DNA from: an uncultured Faecalibacterium sp.
GTDB lineage: Bacteria; Bacillota; Clostridia; Oscillospirales; Ruminococcaceae
Direction: 5' to 3'
NCBI GenBank assembly: GCA_934525845.1
Contig: CAKSZS010000005.1
Coordinates: 58,456-122,455 of the forward strand
Length of the DNA stretch: 64,000 nt
The translations under genes were made by a program, and so were the position numbers. Below, piece by piece: positions 48,387 to 57,069 of the stretch. How positions within the stretch are numbered: position 1 is the stretch's first letter; the number at the start of each line of letters is the position of its first letter. Below the pieces are notes generated by a model. That model was not told the DNA's origin and did not search any database. It saw only the letters and a list, made by a program, of their open reading frames with translations.

Positions 48387-48427
48387 AAAACCGGCAGACG
48401 CTTTTGCAGGGCGTCTGCCGGTTTTTG
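48387..48427. terminator. Bidirectional terminator
   Basis: AAAACCGGCAGACGC pairs with GCGTCTGCCGGTTTT around TTTTGCAGG, with a T tail. It lies between the convergent ferredoxin-type and membrane-protein genes. Confidence 0.9.
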
Positions 48428-48438
48428 CATCGGATGCT

Positions 48439-49320
48439 TTAGTTGCTGCTCTGGGTCTGGGGCTGTGCGGCGTTCTGTACGAACTGCACCACACTTTCGA
48501 TGGTCTCCCGCAGTTTGACCAGAGAGGAGAGGTCCTCATCGCTGAGACGGGAGGTGGGAGCCGTCAGGGTGGGAGTGGCTGCCGTTACCGCGCCGGTCAG
48601 CTCCACATGGATGCCGTGGGCCGGGATGTCCAGCAGGATGTGCACCGCCGGAGAACTGGTGCTCAGCAGGTGCTGCTTGGCAACGCCCAGGATCAGCACC
48701 GGGGCGTCGGCGGCGTTGTCATCGGTCTCCATCTGGAAGTAGAGGTAGCCGTCCTTGGCGTTCTCCGGCTGGACCTTTTTCAGGCGCTTCAGATCCAGCT
48801 GGAAATCGTTCACGCTCTGCAGGCTGGCGGCGCTGTCCTCGATGCCCAGCAGGCTGGCCAGCTGGGTCTGCGAGATGTAATTGCCCAGGGACCAGCTGGG
48901 CAGCAGCAGGCTGGCCAGCGGATAGGATTCCAGAATGCTGCTGCGCAGACTGCTGTAGAGCTGCCCGGCGTCATACAATGTTTCATCCGGGCTGATGTAC
49001 AGCCGGGTCAGCGGCTGGGCCTTGCTGCCGGTGGCGGCGGGGTAAAGCTCCACCTGTAAGGCGTCCGGCGTGTACTGGCCGTTCAGAGTGCCGGTGGTGC
49101 CGCCGAACTCCTTCAGCAGCTTGTAGAGCGTCGGCTCCGCCGCCGCCGTGGATGTGATCTGATAGTCAAACGCAAAGGTCGCGCCGGATTGGAACGCCTT
49201 GACCTTGCGGCCCACAAGCCCCAGCAGGACTGCGCCGGAGACTACGACGATGAGCAGCAGGCAGAGCACAACGACCAGTGCCGCCCGGAGACCGGTGCGC
49301 TTTTTGCGGGAAGATGCCAT
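48439..49320 (-). CDS. Membrane-anchored protein of unknown function
   Basis: A 293-residue protein with a short basic N-terminus and one membrane helix (residues about 12-36), then an extracellular domain of mixed alpha/beta character (about 40-290). It ends in a QPQTQSSN tail. The mature part resembles no family I can name. ATG 49320 follows GAAGGAGG. Gene stands alone between a terminator and tRNA-Ser. Confidence 0.7.
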   Translation of the reverse strand: MASSRKKRTGLRAALVVVLCLLLIVVVSGAVLLGLVGRKVKAFQSGATFAFDYQITSTAAAEPTLYKLLKEFGGTTGTLNGQYTPDALQVELYPAATGSKAQPLTRLYISPDETLYDAGQLYSSLRSSILESYPLASLLLPSWSLGNYISQTQLASLLGIEDSAASLQSVNDFQLDLKRLKKVQPENAKDGYLYFQMETDDNAADAPVLILGVAKQHLLSTSSPAVHILLDIPAHGIHVELTGAVTAATPTLTAPTSRLSDEDLSSLVKLRETIESVVQFVQNAAQPQTQSSN

Positions 49321-49390
49321 GAAATAACCTCCTTCAGGCAGGGTTGATACAGCCAGCATAGCGGAACCGCACAGAAAAGTCAAGCAAAAC

Positions 49391-49420
49391 AAAAAATCCG
49401 AAACCTTTCGGTTTCGGATT
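49391..49420 (-). terminator. Terminator after tRNA-Ser
   Basis: AATCCGAAACC pairs with GGTTTCGGATT around GAAA; on the minus strand it is followed by TTTTTG. Confidence 0.9.
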
Positions 49421-49422
49421 TC

Positions 49423-49514
49423 TGGCGGAAAGATGGGGATTCGAACCCCAGAACGCTTTTGACACGTTACACGATTTCCAGTCGTGCGCCTTAGACCAAC
49501 TCAGCCATCTTTCC
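49423..49514 (-). tRNA. tRNA-Ser (anticodon GGA)
   Basis: A 92-base minus-strand tRNA including an encoded CCA. Acceptor GGAAAGA pairs with TCTTTCC; D arm GCTGAGTTGGTCTAAGGC; anticodon arm CACGA-CTGGAAA-TCGTG gives anticodon GGA; a long variable arm (TAACGTGTCAAAAGCGTT) marks it as class II serine; T arm TGGGGTTCGAATCCCCA. It reads UCC and UCU. Own promoter and terminator. Confidence 0.97.
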
Positions 49515-49558
49515 ATATTTGGTTCAGCGCTTTGGGCCGTGACCCTTGGCGCTCCACT

Positions 49559-49587
49559 ATAATACCTGAAAGAAGCACTTTTGTCAA
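49559..49587 (-). promoter_or_regulatory. Promoter of tRNA-Ser
   Basis: On the minus strand TTGACA (49582-49587), a 17 bp spacer, then TATTAT (49559-49564), about 45 bases before the tRNA 5' end. Confidence 0.85.
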
Positions 49588-49666
49588 GGATTTTTTGAAA
49601 TTTTTTTGCTCTTTTCGAAAAATAACGAAGCTCCGTTTTTGTGCGGGGCACTTTTCCGCAAAATGC

Positions 49667-49695
49667 TTGACGAAGGTGCAAAACAGGGCTATGAT
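49667..49695 (+). promoter_or_regulatory. Promoter of the FMN-dependent dehydrogenase gene
   Basis: TTGACG (49667-49672), a 17 bp spacer, then TATGAT (49690-49695). Confidence 0.8.
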
Positions 49696-49756
49696 GGGGG
49701 CAGAGAGTGCTGCGGAACGCCGCAGAAAATGGAACCATTAAGGAGGATGTAGGACA

Positions 49757-50776
49757 ATGACGTATCAGGAAGTACTGACGAATGCACGGGAGTGCATCGG
49801 CAAATACTGCAAGGCCTGCCCGGTGTGCAACGGTGCGGCCTGCAAGAACCAGATCCCCGGCCCGGGTGCCAAGGGCGTGGGCGATACCGCCATCCGCAAT
49901 TATAATAAGTGGGCAGACATCCGGGTGAACATGGACACCCTGTGCCCCGGCGGCACCCCGGACACTACGCTGGAGCTGTTCGGCAAGCAGTTCAAATACC
50001 CCTTCTTTGCCGGCCCTGTGGGTGCGGTGAACCTGCACTATTCCGAGACCTACAACGACATGACCTACAATGATGTGCTGGTGCGTGCCTGCGCGGACAA
50101 CGGCATTGCAGCCTTTACCGGCGACGGCACCAACCCCACCGTGATGGAAATGGCCACCAAGGCCATCGGCGCGGCAGGCGGCTGCGGCGTACCCACCATC
50201 AAGCCCTGGAACATCGACACCATCAAAGAGAAGATGGCACAGGCCAAGGCCAGCGGCTGCTTTGCGGTGGCCATGGACGTGGATGCCGCCGGTCTGCCCT
50301 TCCTCAAGAATATGACCCCGCCCGCCGGCAGCAAGAGCGTGGAAGAGCTGGCGGAGATCGTCCAGCTGGCGGAGCGTCCCTTCATCGTCAAGGGCGTCAT
50401 GACCGTCAAGGGCGCCCTGAAGGCCAAGGAAGCCGGTGCCGCTGCCATCGTGGTGTCCAACCACGGCGGCCGCGTGCTGGACCAGTGCCCCGCCACCGCT
50501 GAGGTGCTGCCGGAGATCGCCGCCGCCCTCAAGGGCACCGGGGTGAAGATTCTGGTGGACGGCGGCATCCGCACCGGCGTGGATGTGTTCAAGGCATTGG
50601 CGCTGGGCGCAGACGGCGTGCTGATCTGCCGCCCCTTCGTGACTGCGGTGTACGGCGGCGGTGCCGAGGGTGTGCAGTGCTACATCAACAAGCTGGCCGG
50701 CGAACTGGCCGACACCATGCAGATGTGCGGCGCCCACAGCCTGGCGGAGATCAGCCCGGATATGGTGCGCGTGTGA
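49757..50776 (+). CDS. FMN-dependent alpha-hydroxy-acid dehydrogenase
   Basis: A 339-residue TIM barrel of the lactate oxidase/LldD superfamily. FMN and substrate signatures include FFAGPVGAV, MDVDAAG, IVVSNHGGRVLDQ (the catalytic His in SNHGGR) and LVDGGIRTGVDVFKALALGA. Residues 13-36 form a cysteine-rich start (GKYCKACPVCNGAACKNQ), which is not part of classical lactate oxidases and could bind a metal or cluster. Related Clostridia proteins oxidise L-2-hydroxy acids; the substrate here is unknown. ATG 49757 follows AAGGAGG. Monocistronic, own promoter. Confidence 0.88.
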   Translation: MTYQEVLTNARECIGKYCKACPVCNGAACKNQIPGPGAKGVGDTAIRNYNKWADIRVNMDTLCPGGTPDTTLELFGKQFKYPFFAGPVGAVNLHYSETYNDMTYNDVLVRACADNGIAAFTGDGTNPTVMEMATKAIGAAGGCGVPTIKPWNIDTIKEKMAQAKASGCFAVAMDVDAAGLPFLKNMTPPAGSKSVEELAEIVQLAERPFIVKGVMTVKGALKAKEAGAAAIVVSNHGGRVLDQCPATAEVLPEIAAALKGTGVKILVDGGIRTGVDVFKALALGADGVLICRPFVTAVYGGGAEGVQCYINKLAGELADTMQMCGAHSLAEISPDMVRV

Positions 50777-50792
50777 GTGAAATTTGGGGGAA

Positions 50793-50821
50793 TTGACACA
50801 GCACCGTAATCTTGCTATACT
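50793..50821 (+). promoter_or_regulatory. Promoter of the 228-aa secreted-protein gene
   Basis: TTGACA (50793-50798), a 17 bp spacer, then TATACT (50816-50821). Confidence 0.9.
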
Positions 50822-50868
50822 AAAACCAGAAAAAGGTTCAGACAAGACCCTGAAAGGAGGAACCTGTT

Positions 50869-51555
50869 ATGAAAATGCGCAGAACCATTGGACTGCTGGT
50901 AACAGCAGCCTGTGCGGCATCGCTGCTGTGCCTGACCGCATGGGCCGCAAATGCCCGTGTGGAGAAGGTGGGCGGCAATGTCGCGCTGGATTATGACCTG
51001 CAGACCGCCGATGCGGAGGACAGCTCCAAGATCGGTGCGGAGGTCAAGGCACAGGTCAAAACGACGGCCCGGCGCACCAGCAGCAGCGTGGTGGACATCG
51101 CCATGAGCAGCCGTGCGGAAGCCGAAAACCAGCTGGGCATTTCCTATGTGTCCAGCAGTGTGTTCGATGCCCTGCCGAAGGGCGGCGACGAGAAGCTGAC
51201 GGTGAGTTTCAAGCCCTCCCAGAAGATCGTCCAGACCCACTATGCACAGTACCGTGCGGACGGCGCTGTACAGCTGACCTTCTCGGCTGTGACCCGCTGG
51301 GACGGCAGCGATGACACCACCATGGAGCAGACGATGACGGCCAAAGGCGCTTCGGCGGTCAAGACCGACCACACGGCCCCGGATGGCCGCGTCTATCAGG
51401 TCTACAGCGTGAAGGACGCCGCCGGCAATGTGACCACCCTTTACACGGTGTTCCAGCACGGTGCCACCACCTACACCCTGCAGGCCTGGAGCGATGCCGC
51501 TGTGCCGCAGAACTATCTGGATCCCATTCTGGATACCCTGAGCTACCCGGCATAA
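50869..51555 (+). CDS. Secreted protein of unknown function
   Basis: A 228-residue protein with a clear signal peptide (basic start, IGLLVTAACAASLLCLTA, cleavage after AWA near residue 26). The mature domain has a repetitive beta pattern (AQVKTTARRTSSSVVDIAM, AVQLTFSAVTRWDGSDD, YTVFQHGATTYTLQAW). No family recognised. Strong promoter upstream, terminator downstream; expressed on its own. ATG 50869 after AAGGAGG; an alternative ATG is at 50875. Confidence 0.75.
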   Translation: MKMRRTIGLLVTAACAASLLCLTAWAANARVEKVGGNVALDYDLQTADAEDSSKIGAEVKAQVKTTARRTSSSVVDIAMSSRAEAENQLGISYVSSSVFDALPKGGDEKLTVSFKPSQKIVQTHYAQYRADGAVQLTFSAVTRWDGSDDTTMEQTMTAKGASAVKTDHTAPDGRVYQVYSVKDAAGNVTTLYTVFQHGATTYTLQAWSDAAVPQNYLDPILDTLSYPA

Positions 51556-51565
51556 CAACAGAACA

Positions 51566-51602
51566 AAAAACAGCCCATCGGCGCTGCGCCGATGGGCTGT
51601 TT
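51566..51602. terminator. Bidirectional terminator
   Basis: AAACAGCCCATCGGCGC pairs with GCGCCGATGGGCTGTTT around a single T, with an A tract before it. It separates the convergent secreted-protein and RluA genes. Confidence 0.88.
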
Positions 51603-51616
51603 GCGTTTGGCAAAGC

Positions 51617-52567
51617 TTATTTCAGCGTGCCGTCCAGCACCTGGCTGTAGTACCAGGGCTTCGGGGCGTGGAAGGTCTTGCCGCTGAGGAAGGCAAAATC
51701 CGGCTGGGTGAAGCGGGGCATGGTCAGCTCCCAGGCACACAGGGCCTGATACTTCAGCTTCAGCTCCCGGTTGGCGGTGTTGTTGCCGTACTTGCTGTCG
51801 CCCAGGATGGGGCAGCCGATGCTGGCCATGTGGGCGCGGATCTGGTGAGTGCGGCCGGTGATGAGCTTCACCTTCAGCAGGGCCAGACGGCCAGAGACGG
51901 CAATGGTCTCATACTGGGTCTCTACCTCTTTCGCGCCGGGCTGCTTGTCCTCCACGATCTTCACGATGCCGCGGTCAGCGTCCTTGAGCAGATAGCCGCC
52001 CAGGGTGGCGTCCGGCGGCACCGGACGGCCGAAGGTGACGCAGAGGTAGGTCTTCTGCACGTCGCGGTTCTTGATGGCGGCCAGGAACAGCTCCTCGGCC
52101 TCCGGGGTCTTGGCGATGATGACCAGACCGCTGGTGCCGGTGTCCAGCCGGTGGCACAGGGCGGGGGTGTACAGGTCGTTCTCCTTGTACTCTCCCTGCT
52201 GGTTCAGATAGAGCAGAGCGCGGTTCAGCAGGGTGTCGTCCTCCGGCCCGTCCACCGAAAGCCCGGCAGGCTTGTTCACAATGAGGATCTGCGGGCAGTC
52301 GTACACCACCTGGGCCGGGCCGCGGGCGTTCTTCCAGGCCGGGCCGTCCACCCGCTTGCCGGCGTCCAGCACCTCGTCCAGAATGAACAGCTTGATCTCA
52401 TCGCCCGCCATGACGCGGGTGGAGAGCGGCTGCTTTTTGCCGTTGAGCTTGATCTTGTTTTCGCGCAGGGCCTTGTTCAGGCGGCCCGGGTTCAGCGCCG
52501 GGTACTGCTGCATCAGATAGTTGTCCAGCCGGGTGGGGGCCAGACATTTGACTTTGATGATCTTCAC
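51617..52567 (-). CDS. RluA family 23S rRNA pseudouridine synthase
   Basis: A 316-residue protein with an N-terminal S4-like domain (residues about 10-75, LDNYLMQQYPALNPGRLNKALRENKIKLNG) and the catalytic pseudouridine synthase domain. Motif II is CHRLDTGTSGLVI, with the catalytic Asp; motif III is LITGRTHQIRAHMAS. It isomerises specific uridines, probably in 23S rRNA or tRNA as RluA/C/D do. The start is GTG at 52567, after GAGAGGA; the longer frame upstream to 52978 has no support. Confidence 0.92.
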   Translation of the reverse strand: MKIIKVKCLAPTRLDNYLMQQYPALNPGRLNKALRENKIKLNGKKQPLSTRVMAGDEIKLFILDEVLDAGKRVDGPAWKNARGPAQVVYDCPQILIVNKPAGLSVDGPEDDTLLNRALLYLNQQGEYKENDLYTPALCHRLDTGTSGLVIIAKTPEAEELFLAAIKNRDVQKTYLCVTFGRPVPPDATLGGYLLKDADRGIVKIVEDKQPGAKEVETQYETIAVSGRLALLKVKLITGRTHQIRAHMASIGCPILGDSKYGNNTANRELKLKYQALCAWELTMPRFTQPDFAFLSGKTFHAPKPWYYSQVLDGTLK

Positions 52568-52663
52568 GGAAAATTCCTCTCTATTTTGAAATAAGAAGTG
52601 ACTTTGAATCGTTTTTATTGTAGCGGAACGAAAACCGCACGTCAAGCACACCGGGCAGGAAAG

Positions 52664-52693
52664 TTGACATTTCCATCCCGGCGGAGTTATGAT
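52664..52693 (+). promoter_or_regulatory. Promoter of the 247-aa lipoprotein gene
   Basis: TTGACA (52664-52669), an 18 bp spacer, then TATGAT (52688-52693). Confidence 0.7.
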
Positions 52694-52751
52694 ACGGGAC
52701 GCAGACACACTGCGTCCTGCACACATGAGACAAAATAAGAAGGCAAGAACG

Positions 52752-53495
52752 ATGAGAATGAACAAGAAAATGCTGGTCGCAACGGCCATTCTGGCAGTTG
52801 GCATCCTGACAGGCTGCGGAGCTTCCGGTTCTGGCAGCACGGCTTCCTCTGCGGTGTCCAGCGTGCCGGCCTCCAGCGCGGTACCTGCATCATCCCGTGC
52901 GGCAGAGGAGGGTGCAATAGAACCCATCAATATGCTGACATGGACATTGGATGACCTTGACAAAACCGACACGGTCACCTTTATTTCTGCAGGGATCGTT
53001 TCTGGTGTGCAGAACGGCAGCCTGACCGCGAATGTATTCAGCTATGACCTTTATAAAAAAGAAGACATCGAGAGCCTTGCGGTCGGCGACAAGATCACGT
53101 TCCATGAAGAGGGAGCAGAACAGAACCAGCTTGCAACTGTTGAGGTAAAGAGCATCGAAAAAAATGACCAGTATGGTCTTGTAAGCATCAACGGAGGTAT
53201 GGAAGAGTCCGGCGGGCTGGATCTGAAACCGGAGGATGATGATACCTACCGGACGATGACCTTTGATGATTACCCGGTTTACTATGAGATGGGAGAAAAG
53301 ACGTTGCCGTTGGCGGATGACGTGGTGCTGAAGGATAGCTCCGCCGACCCGCAGGCCGAAGCCGTAGAGACCACCGGTGCAGCAGCCGTGGCGGCGGCCA
53401 TCAACGCGGACCCGGACAACTGGACCGTGTACAATACTACGCTGGTGGTGCAGGACGGCAGGGTGAAGGAAGTACGCCGCATCTGGGTGCCGTAA
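52752..53495 (+). CDS. Lipoprotein of unknown function
   Basis: A 247-residue protein with a signal peptide and a perfect lipobox (LTGC, Cys22). A Ser/Ala-rich linker follows (residues 23-50), then a mixed domain with an early strand TVTFISAGIVSGVQNG, a long acidic region, and a late NTTLVVQDGRVKEVRRIWVP. I recognise no family. ATG 52752 after a weak AAGAAGG. The base composition of 52930-53300 is somewhat more A/T-rich than neighbouring genes, which may mark a faster-evolving or acquired gene. Confidence 0.7.
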   Translation: MRMNKKMLVATAILAVGILTGCGASGSGSTASSAVSSVPASSAVPASSRAAEEGAIEPINMLTWTLDDLDKTDTVTFISAGIVSGVQNGSLTANVFSYDLYKKEDIESLAVGDKITFHEEGAEQNQLATVEVKSIEKNDQYGLVSINGGMEESGGLDLKPEDDDTYRTMTFDDYPVYYEMGEKTLPLADDVVLKDSSADPQAEAVETTGAAAVAAAINADPDNWTVYNTTLVVQDGRVKEVRRIWVP

Positions 53496-53512
53496 AAATT
53501 GTGAAAAACCCG

Positions 53513-53540
53513 TTGACAAATATCCGCTGAATGCTATAAT
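53513..53540 (+). promoter_or_regulatory. Promoter of the alaS T-box leader
   Basis: TTGACA (53513-53518), a 16 bp spacer, then TATAAT (53535-53540). Confidence 0.88.
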
Positions 53541-53546
53541 TTAAGT

Positions 53547-53845
53547 GTACGCGAAGCGGCACTGTGCCTGCTCTGCGCAATGTAGAATTATGACAGATGG
53601 CAATGATGGGGTCAGAAATGCACACACCACCGTTCAGAGAGAACGTCCGCAGGCTGCAAGGCGTTCCGGATGGGATGCGTCTCGCGCCGCCCCGGAGCTT
53701 CCGGCGATAGAAGTCGGACGCAGCGCAGCGTTAACGCGCCGAAAGCGGCAGGGGACAAGCATTTTATCCTTTGCAATTTGGGTGGTACCACGGAGTGTTT
53801 CCAACAGTCTTCGTCCCTTTCCGGGATGGGGACTGTTTTTGTTTT
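53547..53845 (+). ncRNA. T-box riboswitch, alaS leader
   Basis: About 300 bases of leader with a stem I region at the start, an AGAGAG-type motif in GTTCAGAGAGAACG (about 53633), and the diagnostic T-box GGGTGGTACCACG (53780-53792). A terminator follows at 53804-53845, with AGTC...GACT and TCCC...GGGA pairing and T-rich ends. Uncharged tRNA-Ala should base-pair with the TGG bulge and block the terminator, raising alaS when alanine is scarce. The specifier triplet is not resolved by eye; several GCN triplets are in reach. Confidence 0.9.
53804..53845 (+). terminator. T-box-controlled terminator before alaS
   Basis: AGTCTTCGTCCC pairs with GGGATGGGGACT, followed by GTTTTTGTTTTTG. Its 5' side competes with the T-box antiterminator. 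Confidence 0.8.
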
Positions 53846-53922
53846 TGCACCTGCCCGCCCCGTCTGCCATAATCATAAATCTGACGTGCAAAACGCCAAG
53901 GACAATTGAGGAGAGAAAACCT

Positions 53923-56586
53923 ATGCAATGGACCGGTTTGAATGAACTGCGTGAAAAGTACCTGAGCTTCTTCGAGAGCAAGGGCCACCTGCGTCTGGAC
54001 AGCTTCCCGCTGGTGCCGAAGAATGACCCCAGCCTGCTGCTGATCAACAGCGGCATGGCGCCCATGAAGAAGTGGTTCCTGGCTCAGGAAGAGCCGCCCC
54101 GTCATCGTGTGACCACCTGCCAGAAGTGCATCCGCACCCCGGATATCGAGCGCGTCGGCATCACCGCCCGCCACGGCACCTTCTTTGAGATGCTGGGCAA
54201 CTTCTCCTTCCAGGATTACTTCAAGGAAGAGGTCATCCCCTGGGCCTGGGAGTTCCTGACTTCCGACGAGTGGATGGCCATCCCGAAGGACCGTCTGCAC
54301 ATCTCCGTCTACGAAGAGGACGATGAGGCCTACGATATCTGGACCAAGAAGGTGGGCATCGCCCCCGACCATATGGTGCGCCTGGGCAAGGAAGATAACT
54401 TCTGGGAGCACGGCTCCGGCCCCTGCGGCCCCTGCTCCGAGATCTACTTTGACCGCGGCCCCGAGTACGGCTGCGGCAAGCCGACCTGCGGCGTGGGCTG
54501 CGACTGCGACCGCTATATGGAGATCTGGAACCTGGTGTTCAGCCAGTTCGACGCGGACGGCAAGGGTCATTACGAGCGTCTGGCACGCCCCAACATTGAT
54601 ACCGGTATGGGCCTGGAGCGTCTGGCCTGCGTGATGCAGGACGTGGGCAACCTGTTTGAGGTGGATACCGTGCAGAGCGTGCTGCACCATGTGGAGCGCA
54701 TTGCAGGCAAGACCTACAAGCAGGATCCCAAGACCGACATTTCCATCCGCGTCATCACCGACCACATCCGCAGCTGCACCTTTATGGTGTCCGACGGCAT
54801 CCTGCCCTCCAACGAGGGCCGCGGCTATGTGCTGCGCCGCCTGCTGCGCCGTGCAGCCCGTCATGGCCGGATGCTGGGCATCGACCACCCCTTCCTGGTG
54901 GATCTGGTGGAGACCGTTATCCAGTCCAGCGAGAGTGCATACCCCGAGCTGCGCGAGCATGATGCTTATATCAAGAAGGTCATCGGCACCGAGGAGGCAA
55001 ACTTTGCCCGTACCATCGACGCCGGCATGAACATCCTGAACAACATGATCGACGGCCTGGAGAAGGCACATCAGCACCTGCTGAGCGGCCTGGATGTGTT
55101 CAAGCTGAACGATACCTTCGGCTTCCCGCTGGACCTGACCAAGGAGATCGCCGCCGAGCAGGGTCTGGAGATCGACGAGGACGGCTTCCATGCAGAGATG
55201 AAGAAGCAGAAGGAGCGCGCCCGCGCCGAGCGCCTGAAGAAGAACATTTCCGGCTGGAGCGAGGATCTGTTCGGCGGCCTGACCGCCGAGCCCACCGTGT
55301 TCACCGGCTACGATACCCTGAACGACAACAGCGTGGTCGTGGCCCTGAGCGACGAGGAGACCCTGACCGACGCCATTGCTACCGACGAGCAGGCCAAGGA
55401 AGGCGTGCTGGTGGTGCTGGACAAGACCCCGTTCTACGCCGAGATGGGCGGCCAGGCCGCTGACCACGGCGTGTTGACCAGTGCCGACTGCAGCCTGCGC
55501 GTGCTGGACGTGAAAAAGACCCCGAAGGGCTACTACGTCCACACCTGTGTGCTGGAAAGCGGCATCGTGAAGGTGGGCGACCACCTGACCGCACAGGTCG
55601 ATAAGGAATACCGCATGGCCATCGCCCGCAACCACACCGCCACCCACCTGCTGCAGGCGGCTCTGCGCGAGGTGCTGGGCGACCATGTGCACCAGGCAGG
55701 TTCCTATCAGGATGCCGAGATCACCCACTTCGACTTCACTCACTTCAGCGCCGTCACCCCCGAAGAGCTGGCCCGTGTGCAGAAGATCGTGAACGACAAG
55801 ATCTACGAGTCCATGAACGTCACCGTGCGCGAGATGCCCATTGAGGAAGCCAAGAAGCTGGGCGCGATGGCACTGTTCGGCGAGAAGTACGGCAAGGTCG
55901 TGCGCGTCGTGGACATCGAAGGCTGGTCCACCGAGTTCTGCGGCGGCACCCACGTCAAGAACACCGCCCAGATCGGCGGCTTCAAGATCGTGAGCGAAAG
56001 CTCCGTTGCCGCCGGCATCCGCCGCATCGAAGCGGTCACCGGCCGCAACCTGCTGATCCGTGCAAACCTGCAGGAAGCTATGCTGCACACCGTGGCAAAT
56101 ACCCTGAAGGCCAACAACGTCACCGCTCTGCCCGCCCGTGCCGAGGCTGTCATGGCCGAGAACAAGGCGATGGCCAAGGAGCTGGAAGAGATCAAGGCCA
56201 AGGTCGCTGCGTCCAAGGTGACCAGCCTGTTCGACAACGCTTCTGAGATCGGCGGCGTGAAGATCGCTTCCGCTTACTTCACCGGCACCACCGGCGACAC
56301 CCTGCGCGGAATGTGCGACACCATCCGCGACAAGGCCGTCAAGCCCGCAGTGGCAGTTCTGGTGGGCAAAGCAGATGACAAGATCACCATGGCCGTCACC
56401 GTGACCAAGGCTGCACAGGAAAAGGGTCTGAAGGCCGGTGTGCTGGTCAAGGAGATCTCTGCCATTGCCGGCGGCAAGGGCGGCGGCAAGCCGGACTTTG
56501 CAATGGCCGGCCTGAAGGACGAGACCAAGATCGACGAGGCGCTGGCTGCAGTCGATGCCATCGTCAAGAAGGCTCTGGGCGAATAA
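53923..56586 (+). CDS. alaS: Alanyl-tRNA synthetase
   Basis: An 887-residue class II synthetase of full family length. The N-terminal aminoacylation domain starts LNELREKYLSFFESKGH. The editing domain has HTATHLL and CGGTHV (zinc ligands), and the C-terminal DHHA1 domain has GGGKPDFAMAG. It charges tRNA-Ala and edits Ser/Gly mischarging. The ATG at 53923 follows GAGGAGAG. The frame is open through the T-box leader (to 53545), but that upstream part is regulatory RNA, not protein. Confidence 0.97.
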   Translation: MQWTGLNELREKYLSFFESKGHLRLDSFPLVPKNDPSLLLINSGMAPMKKWFLAQEEPPRHRVTTCQKCIRTPDIERVGITARHGTFFEMLGNFSFQDYFKEEVIPWAWEFLTSDEWMAIPKDRLHISVYEEDDEAYDIWTKKVGIAPDHMVRLGKEDNFWEHGSGPCGPCSEIYFDRGPEYGCGKPTCGVGCDCDRYMEIWNLVFSQFDADGKGHYERLARPNIDTGMGLERLACVMQDVGNLFEVDTVQSVLHHVERIAGKTYKQDPKTDISIRVITDHIRSCTFMVSDGILPSNEGRGYVLRRLLRRAARHGRMLGIDHPFLVDLVETVIQSSESAYPELREHDAYIKKVIGTEEANFARTIDAGMNILNNMIDGLEKAHQHLLSGLDVFKLNDTFGFPLDLTKEIAAEQGLEIDEDGFHAEMKKQKERARAERLKKNISGWSEDLFGGLTAEPTVFTGYDTLNDNSVVVALSDEETLTDAIATDEQAKEGVLVVLDKTPFYAEMGGQAADHGVLTSADCSLRVLDVKKTPKGYYVHTCVLESGIVKVGDHLTAQVDKEYRMAIARNHTATHLLQAALREVLGDHVHQAGSYQDAEITHFDFTHFSAVTPEELARVQKIVNDKIYESMNVTVREMPIEEAKKLGAMALFGEKYGKVVRVVDIEGWSTEFCGGTHVKNTAQIGGFKIVSESSVAAGIRRIEAVTGRNLLIRANLQEAMLHTVANTLKANNVTALPARAEAVMAENKAMAKELEEIKAKVAASKVTSLFDNASEIGGVKIASAYFTGTTGDTLRGMCDTIRDKAVKPAVAVLVGKADDKITMAVTVTKAAQEKGLKAGVLVKEISAIAGGKGGGKPDFAMAGLKDETKIDEALAAVDAIVKKALGE

Positions 56587-56616
56587 AAAAACTGCAAACG
56601 GAAGCACTTGGAAAAG

Positions 56617-56668
56617 CCTTCCCCCGGACGGGGGAAGGTGTCACCGCAGGTGACGAATGAGGGCGTAC
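56617..56668. repeat. Short palindromic intergenic repeat, family B-related
   Basis: CCTTCCCCCGGACGGGGGAAGG then TGTCACCGCAGGTGACGAATGAGGGCG. It shares the GTCACC/GGTGAC arm and the GAGGGCG end with the other family B copies. It lies between alaS and the HIT gene. Confidence 0.7.
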
Positions 56669-56709
56669 CGTGAGCAGGCAGTTATAAATACCGGAAGGAG
56701 TTGTTTCCC

Positions 56710-57042
56710 ATGGAAGATTGTCTGTTTTGCATGATCGCGGAGGGCAAGATCCCCTCCAAGAAGCTGTACGAGGACGAGCAGGTGGTGGCGTTCTACGACA
56801 TCAACCCGCAGGCCAAGGTGCATTTTCTGGTCATCCCGAAAAAGCACATCTCCTCTGCCGCGGCCCTGACCGAGGAGGACGGCGCTCTGCTGGGTCATGT
56901 CTTTGCGGTCATTGCCAAGCTGGCCGAGGAGACCGGGCTGGACAACGGCTACCGCGTCATCTCCAATGTGGGCGAGGACGCAGGCCAGACCGTGAAGCAT
57001 CTGCATTTCCATGTTCTGGGCGGCGAAAAACTGCCTGTCTGA
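56710..57042 (+). CDS. HIT family nucleotide-binding hydrolase
   Basis: A 110-residue HINT-branch histidine triad protein. It has CLFCMIAEGKIP (zinc-like cysteines at the start), DINPQAKVHFLVIPKKHI, and the triad HLHFHVLGG. It hydrolyses AMP-linked substrates such as adenosine phosphoramidate. ATG 56710 follows GGAAGGAG; a TTG at 56701 lies in the ribosome binding site region. It heads the short HIT-phosphoribosyltransferase-comEC-holA group. Confidence 0.93.
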   Translation: MEDCLFCMIAEGKIPSKKLYEDEQVVAFYDINPQAKVHFLVIPKKHISSAAALTEEDGALLGHVFAVIAKLAEETGLDNGYRVISNVGEDAGQTVKHLHFHVLGGEKLPV

Positions 57043-57069
57043 TTCCGAGAAAAAGGGAGATTGTTGATT

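Noticed and set aside
53764..56607. A 947-codon minus-strand open frame opposite alaS
   Set aside because: Same reason: an antisense shadow with no ribosome binding site or recognisable domain. The minus-strand frames opposite leuS (3859-6207) and comEC (56641-59655) were set aside likewise.
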